64,000 bases of DNA from JAEUMY01 sp031394355 (lineage in GTDB: Bacteria > Pseudomonadota > Gammaproteobacteria > Burkholderiales > Usitatibacteraceae), in NCBI GenBank assembly GCA_031394355.1, contig JANNSU010000066.1, forward strand, positions 62,001 to 126,000, given 5' to 3'. The translations under genes and the position numbers were made by a program. The notes beneath the pieces were generated by a model that was not told the DNA's origin, searched no databases, and saw nothing but the letters and a program-made list of their open reading frames with translations. Positions 46,724 to 59,649 of this stretch are shown here, piece after piece (position 1 is the first letter of the stretch; every line of letters begins with the position of its first letter).

Positions 46724-48430
46724 TCACATCTTGTCCGGTGCGGACACGCCGACAATGGCGAGCCCGTTCTTCAGCACCTGGCGAGTGGCCGTAATGAGCG
46801 CCAGACGGGCGAGCTTCAGCGCCTCGTCCTCCACCAGGAAGTGCTCGGCATTGTAGTAGGTGTGCAGCTTGCCTGCGAGGTCAGATAGATAGAACGTCAC
46901 ATGGTGCGGCGCGAATTCGCGGGCGGCATTGGCCAGGAGCTCGGGGAAATCCGCCAGCACGCGCAGAATCGCGGCTTCGTAGGGGCTCTTCAGCAGTGTC
47001 AGGTCGGCGTGCTGCAACGTCGCCGCGTCGCCGCCCCACTGGTCCAGCACACTGCAGATGCGCGCATGCGCGTACTGCACGTAGTAGACCGGGTTGTCTT
47101 CGGTCCGCTTGGTGGCGAGATCGATGTCGAACGTCAGCTGTGAGTCGGCCTTGCGCATGACGAGGAAGAATCGCACCGCGTCCTTGCCCACTTCATCGAT
47201 GAGATCACGCAGGGTCACATAGCTGCCGGCGCGTTTGGACAGCTTTACTTCCTCACCGCCCTTCATCACCAGCACCATCTGGTGCAGCACATAGTCGGGA
47301 TAGCCCTGCGGCACACCCGCTTTTGCCACGGGTGCGAGCGCCTGCAACCCCGCGCGCACGCGCATGACCGTGCTGTGGTGATCGGAGCCCTGCACGTTCA
47401 CGACATGGCCGAAGCCACGACGAAACTTGTCCAGATGGTAGGCGACATCGGGCACGAAAAAGGTGAACGTGCCGTCGGATTTCCGCATCACGCGGTCCTT
47501 GTCGTCGCCGTACTCAGTCGTGGAGAGCCACAGAGCGCCACCGTCCTCGAAGGTCTTGCCGCTGGCATTGAGCATGCGCACCGTCTCGTCCACCTTGCCG
47601 TCAGTGTAGAGCGAGGATTCGAGGAAAAACTCATCGAAGCGCACTTCGAATGCCTTGAGGTCCGCGTCCTGCTCTGCGCGCAGGTACTTCACTGCGAATA
47701 TTCGGATGGCTTCAATGTCATTGCCCGCCGCGTCGGCCGGGTTCGCCGCCACGTACTCGCGGGCGATGTCGATGATGTACTCGCCGTGATAGCCGTCCTC
47801 CGGGAGCGCCAGTGGCGCACCGCCCAGCTCGCGGATGCGTGCCTGGGTGGAGAGCGTCAGCGTATTGATCTGGTTGCCGCCGTCGTTGTAGTAGAACTCG
47901 CGATGCACGGCCCAGCCTTGTGCATCGAGAAGGCGGCAGATGGAGTCACCCAGCGCAGCCTGGCGGCCATGGCCGACGTGCAGCGGGCCGGTGGGATTGG
48001 CCGAGACGAACTCGACCAGGATGCGCTGGTCGGTGCCTTCCGCCCCCCCACCGAAGCGGCTGCCCTCTGCGAATATTCGCGTGACGACACCGGTCTCGGC
48101 TGCGTGCGTGAGACGGATGTTGATGAAGCCGGGGCCGGCGATGTCGGTTGATGCGATGAGCGTGTTGGCGGGCAGCGCAGCGACGAGTGCATCGGCGATG
48201 TCGCGCGGCTTCTTGCCGAGGCGTTTCGCGAGCTGCAGGGCACTGTTGACGGCATAGTGGCCATGGTCCGGATTCTTGGGCCGTTCCACTTCAATGGCGA
48301 AGTTGGGAAACAGCTCACCGAGATCGGGAAAAGCGGCAGCGGCGGCGCGCTGGAACAGGTCAGCCAGCGCAAGACGTATTGAACTCACAGGATTCCGGAG
48401 AGGCTGCAAACCGTCAATTATAGCCGCCAT
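46724..48430 (-). CDS. argS: Arginyl-tRNA synthetase
   Basis: Class I synthetase. The product is 568 residues from ATG 48430 (ATG 48439 is also possible; the frame further upstream enters priA and is not used). The HIGH-type motif is in SANPTGPLHVGHGR, the KMSK-like motif is KLSKRAGSYVTL, and the C-terminal anticodon-binding domain ends the protein. Palindrome copy 13 (48069) is read R-I-F-A and a near copy at 47693-47706 is also R-I-F-A. Confidence 0.97.
   Translation of the reverse strand: MAAIIDGLQPLRNPVSSIRLALADLFQRAAAAAFPDLGELFPNFAIEVERPKNPDHGHYAVNSALQLAKRLGKKPRDIADALVAALPANTLIASTDIAGPGFINIRLTHAAETGVVTRIFAEGSRFGGGAEGTDQRILVEFVSANPTGPLHVGHGRQAALGDSICRLLDAQGWAVHREFYYNDGGNQINTLTLSTQARIRELGGAPLALPEDGYHGEYIIDIAREYVAANPADAAGNDIEAIRIFAVKYLRAEQDADLKAFEVRFDEFFLESSLYTDGKVDETVRMLNASGKTFEDGGALWLSTTEYGDDKDRVMRKSDGTFTFFVPDVAYHLDKFRRGFGHVVNVQGSDHHSTVMRVRAGLQALAPVAKAGVPQGYPDYVLHQMVLVMKGGEEVKLSKRAGSYVTLRDLIDEVGKDAVRFFLVMRKADSQLTFDIDLATKRTEDNPVYYVQYAHARICSVLDQWGGDAATLQHADLTLLKSPYEAAILRVLADFPELLANAAREFAPHHVTFYLSDLAGKLHTYYNAEHFLVEDEALKLARLALITATRQVLKNGLAIVGVSAPDKM
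48069..48080. repeat. Iterated palindrome, copy 13 (12-mer core)
   Basis: GCGAATATTCGC inside argS, read as R-I-F-A on the minus strand. Confidence 0.95.
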
Positions 48431-48476
48431 CCTATACATGCCCTCTGTTGTCGCCAGGAATTTTCCGGCGTGAACC

Positions 48477-50762
48477 TCAGACTTCGGCGGGATCCACGTC
48501 GATGGCCCAGCGGGCACTGCGCGGCATCGCAACCGCGAGCGCCTGGCGCCACTGGGGCAACAGTCGGTGCAGCGCCGGACGGGCTGGGCTTTGCAGCAGA
48601 ACCTGCGCTCGCTCCCAACCGCCCTTGCGGGCAAGCGTGGCAGGGAGCGCCTCATGCACGGTGACGACCTCCAGCACGCCAGCGAGCAGGTCGCGTCCAA
48701 GCAGCATCGCGCGCTTCGCCTCGCTCAAGGCTTCACCCGGCTTCCGGCTCTCGACGCGCAGCAGCGCCAGCGTTGCGAACGGCGGCAGCCCGGCGATGTG
48801 GCGTTCATCCAGCTGCATGGCCGCAAACGCCGGAAAGTCCTGGGTCCGGACAGCGGCGTAGAGCGGATGGTTGGGGAACTGCGTCTGGATCAGCACCTCG
48901 CCTGGCAGCCCTGCCCGGCCTGCGCGTCCCGCAACCTGCACGAGTTGGGCAAACAACCGTTCCGGCGCGCGGAAGTCCGCCGAGAACATCGCATCGTCCG
49001 CATTCAGCACGCCGACGAGTGTGAGATTGGGAAAGTCATGGCCCTTCGACAGCATCTGCGTGCCGACGAGGATGTCGACCTCGCCCGCGCCCGCGGCTGC
49101 GAATATTCGCATGGCGGCACCCTTGGCGCGGGCCGCATCCCGGTCCATGCGCGCGATGCGTGCGCCGGGCAGCAGCGCCGTCAGTGTCTCTTCGACGCGC
49201 TGGGTGCCCCGGCCCAGTGGCGCAATGTCCACACTGCCGCATTCGCCGCAGTGAGTGGGTACAGCGCGTATCTCGCCGCAGTGGTGGCAATGCAGGCGGC
49301 CCGATCGCCCTGTTGTCGACTGCGCACTGCGATGAAATACCATCCGCGCGGAGCAGTGGCTGCATTCCGGCACCCATGCACATTGCGCGCACACGAGCGC
49401 TGGCGCAAAGCCGCGCCGGTTGATGAACACCAGCGACTGCTCACCGCGTTCAAGGCGCTTTTTCAGCGCCTCGATGAGGGATGGCGCGACACCGTCTTGC
49501 AATGCCTCCTTCGCCGTGTCGACCAGGCGCACTTGCGGCAGCCGCGCGCCCGGCACGGCGCGTTCTGGCAGATTGATCAGCTCGTAGCGGGTGGCGCCAC
49601 TGTCAGCACCCGAAGCCTGCGCGTTGCGCCAGCTTTCCAGCGATGGCGTGGCCGATCCCAGCACAACCGGGCACTGCGCCAGTGATGCGCGATACACCGC
49701 TGCATCGCGCGCCGAATAGCGCAGGCCCTCCTGCTGCTTGAATGAGGCGTCGTGCTCCTCGTCGACGATGATGAGCCCCGGTTCAGGCAAGGGGGTCATC
49801 ACTGCGAGGCGCGTGCCCAGCACGATGCGGGCGTGGCCACTCTGGGCGGCGAGCCAGTCGCGCAGACGTTCCCGTGAAGCGGTATGACTGTGGAGCACTG
49901 CCATCGGCACACCCGGAAAGCGCTCGCGAAAGCGCGCGGCGAGCTGTGGCGTGAGGTGCACCTCCGGCACCAACACCAGCGCCTGCTTGCCCTGCGCCAG
50001 GCAGGCCGCCACAGCCTGCAGATAGACCTCGCTCTTGCCGCTGCCGGTGATGCCGAACAGCAGGAACGGCTGGAAGCTGCCGAGTGCTGTCGTGATGCGA
50101 TCAATCGCCACTTGCTGAGCCGTATTCGGATGGAAGTTTGCTGCGTCCAGGCGGACTTTGACGGCAATGGGCTCGATGACGTCAAGCCGCACCAGCGCTT
50201 TGGCGGCCAGGGTCTTGAGTGCATTGGCCGCGGCGGGAATCGTATCGAGCAAATCAGCGCGCGTTGCCGGTTGCACCCGCAGACGTTCCAGCACACGACG
50301 CTGTGCGATCGATCGCGCTGGCAGGGTGGTGGGGTCCATCTGCCATCCCGCCTCGGTCAGCACTACATGTCGCACCACGAGCGCACTCACTGCAGCAGCG
50401 GCCTTCTCGTTCCGAAGCGCAGGCGGCAGGCTGCTCATGAGCACCTGTCCCAAGGGATGCTGGTAGTACGCCGCGAGGAAGCGCGCCAGGGCCAGCGACT
50501 TCGCACCCAGCGCGGGCACATCGCGAAGCACACGCACGACAGCTTTCAGTGACTCTGTCGCGACGCTGGACTGATCGGCCACAGCCAGGATAACGCCGAC
50601 CATCGTGCGCCGACCGAACGGCACGACAACCAGTCGGCCAACGTCTGCGACCGTCATGTCGTCGGAGACAAAGTCGAAGCATTGATCCAGCGGCACATCC
50701 AGGGCTACCTGCGCAAACCGGGGTTTGCGGGATCTATTTTCCTCAGTCAAATCCGGATTCAC
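48477..50762 (-). CDS. priA: Primosomal replication protein N' (PriA helicase)
   Basis: Restarts collapsed replication forks. The 761-residue product has the N-terminal DNA-binding domain (RFAQVALDVPLDQCFDF), Walker A GITGSGKSEVYLQ, the DEEH box DEEHDASFKQQEGLRY and the zinc-binding cluster beginning CAQCAWVPECSHCSARM and continuing LHCHHCGEIRAVPTHCGECG. Palindrome copy 14 is read R-I-F-A in a family-variable helix. It follows hemE on the same strand after 327 bases containing DnaA-box-like elements. Confidence 0.97.
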   Translation of the reverse strand: MNPDLTEENRSRKPRFAQVALDVPLDQCFDFVSDDMTVADVGRLVVVPFGRRTMVGVILAVADQSSVATESLKAVVRVLRDVPALGAKSLALARFLAAYYQHPLGQVLMSSLPPALRNEKAAAAVSALVVRHVVLTEAGWQMDPTTLPARSIAQRRVLERLRVQPATRADLLDTIPAAANALKTLAAKALVRLDVIEPIAVKVRLDAANFHPNTAQQVAIDRITTALGSFQPFLLFGITGSGKSEVYLQAVAACLAQGKQALVLVPEVHLTPQLAARFRERFPGVPMAVLHSHTASRERLRDWLAAQSGHARIVLGTRLAVMTPLPEPGLIIVDEEHDASFKQQEGLRYSARDAAVYRASLAQCPVVLGSATPSLESWRNAQASGADSGATRYELINLPERAVPGARLPQVRLVDTAKEALQDGVAPSLIEALKKRLERGEQSLVFINRRGFAPALVCAQCAWVPECSHCSARMVFHRSAQSTTGRSGRLHCHHCGEIRAVPTHCGECGSVDIAPLGRGTQRVEETLTALLPGARIARMDRDAARAKGAAMRIFAAAGAGEVDILVGTQMLSKGHDFPNLTLVGVLNADDAMFSADFRAPERLFAQLVQVAGRAGRAGLPGEVLIQTQFPNHPLYAAVRTQDFPAFAAMQLDERHIAGLPPFATLALLRVESRKPGEALSEAKRAMLLGRDLLAGVLEVVTVHEALPATLARKGGWERAQVLLQSPARPALHRLLPQWRQALAVAMPRSARWAIDVDPAEV
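49098..49111. repeat. Iterated palindrome, copy 14 (full 14-mer)
   Basis: TGCGAATATTCGCA inside priA, read as R-I-F-A on the minus strand. Confidence 0.95.
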
Positions 50763-51089
50763 GGCGGCAACGACCTCGGATCAGCAGGGGCAGCCGACCC
50801 TGTTTTGCCGCAGCAGCGTGCCTGCTGCGCAAGAGGGGATCCTGCTGTGGATAACTTTGTGCATAGAAGAGAGATAGGGTGAGCCCGATCTGGTAAACAG
50901 GCCGTCACATCCTGTCATGCTGCCTATCGAAAAACGAAAGACTGTTTATAATCAATTGCTTGCTGAGCGATGTTGGATATATTTCTCAAGCTTCTGTCCG
51001 GGTGCCGGGATCACAGTTTCTGTGAATAAGCAAGGCGATTTTTTGGTGTTTTTTACGCCGCAGGCCCTTGACAGCCGCAATCGCGGCCA
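50763..51089. promoter_or_regulatory. hemE-priA intergenic region with DnaA boxes
   Basis: A 327-base gene-free region. It contains a perfect reverse DnaA box TGTGGATAA (50846-50854) and a single-mismatch box TGTGCATAG (50858-50866) with a 12-bp centre-to-centre spacing. A plus-strand TATAAT (50947-50952) lies in an AT-rich patch, a 15-bp operator-like inverted repeat TCACAGTTTCTGTGA is at 51011-51025, and T-runs fall near 51038-51053. The minus-strand promoter of priA must lie here. An 89-residue plus-strand frame running into hemE is not convincing. Confidence 0.55.
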
Positions 51090-52166
51090 TCAGCGGCGGC
51101 TGGTGAAGTGTACAAAGTCGACCAGGGTCTTCACGTTGGCCGGATCGGTGAACTGGGAGATGCCGTGGCCCAGGTTGAACACGTGACCATCACGTCCCCC
51201 GTCCCGCGCAAAGCTGTCCAGAACCCGCCCCGCCTCTTGCTCCACGCGCGCCGGCGTGCCAAACAGGACGGAGGGATCCAGATTGCCCTGCAACGCGACC
51301 TGCTGACCGACGCGGCGCTTGGCTTCACCGATATCGATGGTCCAGTCCGTGGCCAGCGTATCAGCACCGCATTGCGCCATCTTCTCCAGCCACAGGCCAC
51401 CGCCCTTGGTGAAGAAGATGCGCGGCACGACACGGCCCTCGCTGTCGTTGACTGCTTCTCGTTTCAAGCCTGCGAATATTCGCGTGACGTAGGCAAGCGA
51501 ATATTCCTCGTATGCCGACGCCGACAGCGAACCCCCCCAGGTGTCGAACAACATCACGGCCTGCGCGCCCGCGTCGATCTGCGCGTTGAGATAGGCGATG
51601 ATCGCCTGCGTATTCTTTTCAAGGATGTGGTGCAGCAACGCGGGCTGTTGATACATCAGCGTCTTCACGCGGCGGAAATCGTCGCTGCCGCCACCTTCGA
51701 TCATGTAGCAGGCCAGCGTGTAGGGGCTCCCGGAAAAGCCGATCAGCGGCACCTTGCCGTTGATGCTCTTCCTGGTCAGCGAGATGGCATCGAAGACGTA
51801 CTTGAGGTCATTCATGTCCGCATCAGGTAGCGCTTTGATGGCAGCTTCCGTTTGCAGGGGTCGCTCAAACTTCGGGCCTTCGCCTTCGGCGAAGTACAAG
51901 CCCAGCCCCATCGCATCCGGCACGGTAAGAATGTCGGAGAAGATGATGGAGGCATCGAGCTCGAATCGCTCCAGCGGCTGCAACGTCACCTCGCACGCGT
52001 ATTCGGGATTCTTGGCCAAACCGAGAAAGCTGCCTGCGCGTTTGCGCGTCGCGTTGTACTCGGGCAGGTAGCGGCCCGCTTGGCGCATGATCCAGATGGG
52101 CGTGTACGGCGTGGGTTGACGAAGTGCAGCGCGGAGAAAAGTGTCGTTCTGAAGTGGGGCAATCAC
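51090..52166 (-). CDS. hemE: Uroporphyrinogen decarboxylase
   Basis: Haem pathway enzyme forming coproporphyrinogen III. From GTG 52166 the product is 358 residues beginning (M)IAPLQNDTFLRAALRQPTP, and signature RQAGRYLPEY and GFSGSPYTLACYMIEGGG are intact. The GTG start overlaps the upstream gene's TGA (GTGA, 52166-52163), supporting this start over an ATG at 52214 inside the hydrolase gene. Palindrome copy 15 is read R-I-F-A, and a degenerate copy (GCGAATATTCCT, 51497-51508) lies 25 bases away. Confidence 0.96.
   Translation of the reverse strand: MIAPLQNDTFLRAALRQPTPYTPIWIMRQAGRYLPEYNATRKRAGSFLGLAKNPEYACEVTLQPLERFELDASIIFSDILTVPDAMGLGLYFAEGEGPKFERPLQTEAAIKALPDADMNDLKYVFDAISLTRKSINGKVPLIGFSGSPYTLACYMIEGGGSDDFRRVKTLMYQQPALLHHILEKNTQAIIAYLNAQIDAGAQAVMLFDTWGGSLSASAYEEYSLAYVTRIFAGLKREAVNDSEGRVVPRIFFTKGGGLWLEKMAQCGADTLATDWTIDIGEAKRRVGQQVALQGNLDPSVLFGTPARVEQEAGRVLDSFARDGGRDGHVFNLGHGISQFTDPANVKTLVDFVHFTSRR
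51472..51483. repeat. Iterated palindrome, copy 15 (12-mer core)
   Basis: GCGAATATTCGC inside hemE, read as R-I-F-A on the minus strand; a degenerate partner starts at 51497. Confidence 0.95.
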
Positions 52167-52978
52167 GGTGCGGACGCTGAGGGTGATGTCAGGAAAGCGG
52201 CAATGGTATCCCAATAGCCGGGCGCACTTTCGATGTCATTATGGCCGGCCTGCGAATATTCGCGCCAGCTCTTCTCGCCTGCCCAGGCATCAAAGAGCTT
52301 CTTGGCGTGGGCGGGCGGAATGATGGTGTCGGCGCCAGCCACAAGAAACACGCTGCGAATATTCGCAGTGCGTGCGCGGGTCGCGGATTCGAATGAATGG
52401 CGCAACAGCCACCGCACTGGAAACACGGGGTAGTGGGTCTGTGCCACCTCGGTCAGGCTGTCGAAAGGTGTAGTGAGAATGATGCCGTTTACAGGGCGTT
52501 GCTGGGCTACCGCGACGGCGACGCCCGAGCCGAGACTGGCACCATGGAGCGTGATGGCATCCTTGCGAATATTCGCAATTTGCTCTGCCTGGTCGTAGAG
52601 GGCCAACGCATCGGCGATCAAAGCGCTCTCGCCCGGTGAGCCGGGATTGCCGCCATAGCCACGATAGTTGATGAGCAGCAGCGCCGCACCGGCATAGCGA
52701 TCCGCGAACTGGGCAAGCGGGCTGATCTCCTCCGCGTTGCCCCCGTAGTAGATGACCAGCGGCACCGGCCCGCCAGACGGGCGGATCAGACTGCCTTGGA
52801 GCGTGAGGCCGTCGTGCGACTGGAATGACACGGGCTCCAGGGAGTAGCCGGGGGGCAGCAGCACCTTTCCCGCCGGCGCAGGTTGCGGATGAAAGATCAA
52901 CCGTTCCTGTGCCAGGTACAGCAGCAGGCAGAAGCCTGCATAGGATGCGAGGATGATGAAAACGAGGCTTTTCATCAT
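52163..52978 (-). CDS. Membrane-anchored alpha/beta hydrolase
   Basis: A 271-residue protein with an N-terminal hydrophobic anchor (about 4-23). The alpha/beta-hydrolase fold has the oxyanion motif YYGGNAEE, nucleophile Ser in HGASLGSG, acid Asp in VAGADTIIP and His in QAGHNDI. It resembles the BEM46/YfhR-like serine hydrolases; substrate unknown. It lies 11 bases after gltD and is coupled to hemE by the GTGA overlap. Its coding sequence carries three exact palindromes within 325 bases, read as R-E-Y-S, A-N-I-R and A-N-I-R. Confidence 0.88.
   Translation of the reverse strand: MMKSLVFIILASYAGFCLLLYLAQERLIFHPQPAPAGKVLLPPGYSLEPVSFQSHDGLTLQGSLIRPSGGPVPLVIYYGGNAEEISPLAQFADRYAGAALLLINYRGYGGNPGSPGESALIADALALYDQAEQIANIRKDAITLHGASLGSGVAVAVAQQRPVNGIILTTPFDSLTEVAQTHYPVFPVRWLLRHSFESATRARTANIRSVFLVAGADTIIPPAHAKKLFDAWAGEKSWREYSQAGHNDIESAPGYWDTIAAFLTSPSASAP
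52252..52263. repeat. Iterated palindrome, copy 16 (12-mer core)
   Basis: GCGAATATTCGC in the hydrolase gene, read as E-Y-S beside the catalytic-His region. Confidence 0.95.
52354..52367. repeat. Iterated palindrome, copy 17 (full 14-mer)
   Basis: TGCGAATATTCGCA in the hydrolase gene, 103 bases from copy 16, read as A-N-I-R. Confidence 0.95.
52564..52577. repeat. Iterated palindrome, copy 18 (full 14-mer)
   Basis: TGCGAATATTCGCA in the hydrolase gene, 210 bases from copy 17, read as A-N-I-R just before the nucleophile elbow. Confidence 0.95.
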
Positions 52979-52989
52979 CCGCCTGACGG

Positions 52990-54420
52990 TTAACGTGGCA
53001 GCTCCGAGGCACCCATCAGGAATTCATCCACGGCGCGCGCGCATTGTCGACCTTCGCGAATGGCCCACACCACCAGCGATTGTCCGCGACGCATGTCGCC
53101 CGCAGCGAACACTTTGGGTATCGACGTTTGATAGCTGCCTGTACCGTCGGTCGCGGCTTTCACATTGCCGCGGCCGTCTTTGTCTGCGCCAAACTGCTCC
53201 AGCAATCCGGTCTGCACCGGGCCGGTGAAGCCCATGGCCAGCAACACGAGATCCGCCTGCATTTCCCATTCGCTGCCTGGTACTTCCTGCATCCTGCCGT
53301 CTTTCCATTCGACGCGAACAGCCTTCAGCTTTTCGACTTTGCCGTTGTTGCCGATGAATGACTTGGTGGCCACGGCCCAGTCACGTTCACAACCTTCCTC
53401 GTGCGAGGAAGACGTGCGCAGCTTCACCGGCCAGTAGGGCCACACCATCGGCTTGTTCTCGGTTTCAGGCGGCTGCGGGAGCAGCTCGAATTGCGTGACC
53501 GATGCGGCGCCGTGGCGATTGGATGTGCCCACGCAGTCGGAGCCGGTATCGCCACCGCCGATCACCACCACATGCTTGCCCGTGGCCATGATCTGTCCGG
53601 AAACCTTGTCGCCCGCGACCACCTTGTTCTGCTGCGGCAGGAACTCCATGGCGAAATGCACGCCGGCAAGTTCACGGCCCGGCACGGGCAGATCCCGCGA
53701 CTGCTCAGCGCCGCCGGAAAGAATTACCGCGTCGAAGTCGGCGAGGATGGCGGAAGCTGGCGTATCGACACCGATGTGCTGATTGGTCCGAAACTGCACG
53801 CCTTCAGCGCGCATCTGGTCCATGCGGCGATCAATGTGGGACTTCTCCATCTTGAAATCGGGAATGCCGTAGCGGAGCAGCCCGCCGATGCGATCATTCT
53901 TCTCGAACAGGATCGCATCGTGTCCTGCGCGCGCCAGTTGCTGTGCAGCAGCAAGGCCGGCCGGGCCGGAACCGATGATGGCGACGCGCTTGCCGGTTTT
54001 CCGCTTCGGCGGTTGTGGCGTGATCCAGCCCTGCTCCCAGCCCTTGTCGATGATGGCATGCTCGATGGACTTGATGCCCACTGCATCGTTGTTGATGTTG
54101 AGCGTGCACGCCGCCTCGCAGGGTGCGGGACAGACGCGGCCGGTGAACTCGGGGAAGTTGTTGGTGGAGTGCAGCGTATCCAGCGCCTCCTTCCAGTTCT
54201 GGCGGTAAACGAGATCATTCCAGTCCGGAATGATGTTGTTCACCGGGCAGCCGGTCATGCAGAACGGAATGCCACAGTCCATGCAGCGGGCGCCTTGCTG
54301 CTTCGCTTCGTCGTCGGCGAGGTGGAGTACGAACTCCTTGTAGTTTTTCAGCCGATCAGCTGGCGGCACGCTGGCTTCGGCCAGTCGCTGGTACTCGATG
54401 AATCCTGTGGGCTTGCCCAT
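52990..54420 (-). CDS. gltD: Glutamate synthase small subunit
   Basis: The 476-residue beta subunit of NADPH-GOGAT supplies electrons to GltB. From ATG 54420 it starts MGKPTGFIEYQRLAEASVPP. The N-terminal iron-sulfur cysteines are in CMDCGIPFCMTGCPVNNIIPDWN and CPAPCEAACTLN; FAD motif VAIIGSGPAGLAAAQQL and NADPH motif VVIGGGDTGSDCVG follow. The longer upstream frame enters the gltB-gltD gap and is not used. Confidence 0.97.
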   Translation of the reverse strand: MGKPTGFIEYQRLAEASVPPADRLKNYKEFVLHLADDEAKQQGARCMDCGIPFCMTGCPVNNIIPDWNDLVYRQNWKEALDTLHSTNNFPEFTGRVCPAPCEAACTLNINNDAVGIKSIEHAIIDKGWEQGWITPQPPKRKTGKRVAIIGSGPAGLAAAQQLARAGHDAILFEKNDRIGGLLRYGIPDFKMEKSHIDRRMDQMRAEGVQFRTNQHIGVDTPASAILADFDAVILSGGAEQSRDLPVPGRELAGVHFAMEFLPQQNKVVAGDKVSGQIMATGKHVVVIGGGDTGSDCVGTSNRHGAASVTQFELLPQPPETENKPMVWPYWPVKLRTSSSHEEGCERDWAVATKSFIGNNGKVEKLKAVRVEWKDGRMQEVPGSEWEMQADLVLLAMGFTGPVQTGLLEQFGADKDGRGNVKAATDGTGSYQTSIPKVFAAGDMRRGQSLVVWAIREGRQCARAVDEFLMGASELPR

Positions 54421-54561
54421 TGCTTGCTCCGAATTGCGATTGTTTATGGTGCTGCGACTAGACGATGTCCGGGGGACATCGGCTGGACGCCGAAGGCGGT
54501 CCCGAAGGGATTCATGCACGACCCAAAGTCGGGCATGAACAATGTTCGCATTGCAGTCTTG

Positions 54562-59268
<4,707 letters not shown>

Positions 59269-59649
59269 GGTGATTCCTCGAATAGGTCGCGCAACAACGG
59301 TCGGGCACGCAGCAATGCTGCGTAGTGTCTGACAGCCCATCTGCCTCAGGCAAGGATGAACTTTGCTGGCAAGGCTGTTGGCCTTGTGGGGACGAGTGTG
59401 CCTGAGGGTGCGTCGGCAACCCGACCTGGGACCTGCGGGATACCGGAATGATAGCGAGACGGGTGCTGCGCCGCAACATGGGTTCGCGGAAAGGTTCAGG
59501 GAAGGGCATTTCCAGCGCCAGTCCGTCGTGGTGGTGACATCCTGTTCGCCAACAGTGAGTGACGTTGTACACTTCCCGCTGTCGCATCCCAGTTGAATGC
59601 AACGCCGGATGGTTCCGGATGGTGGGATGCATGATCATTGAGGATGGAT
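59269..59649. promoter_or_regulatory. Divergent region between gltB and the first lipoprotein gene
   Basis: A 381-base gene-free region that must hold the gltB promoter (leftward) and the promoter of the lipoprotein gene (rightward). Apart from a short CCGGATGGT direct repeat near 59607-59625 I see no recognisable operator, riboswitch or RNA gene. No palindrome copy lies here. Confidence 0.5.

Noticed and set aside
50917..51186. An 89-codon plus-strand frame in the hemE-priA gap
   Set aside because: About a third of it is antisense to the conserved hemE C-terminus, and there is no ribosome-binding site or recognisable domain.
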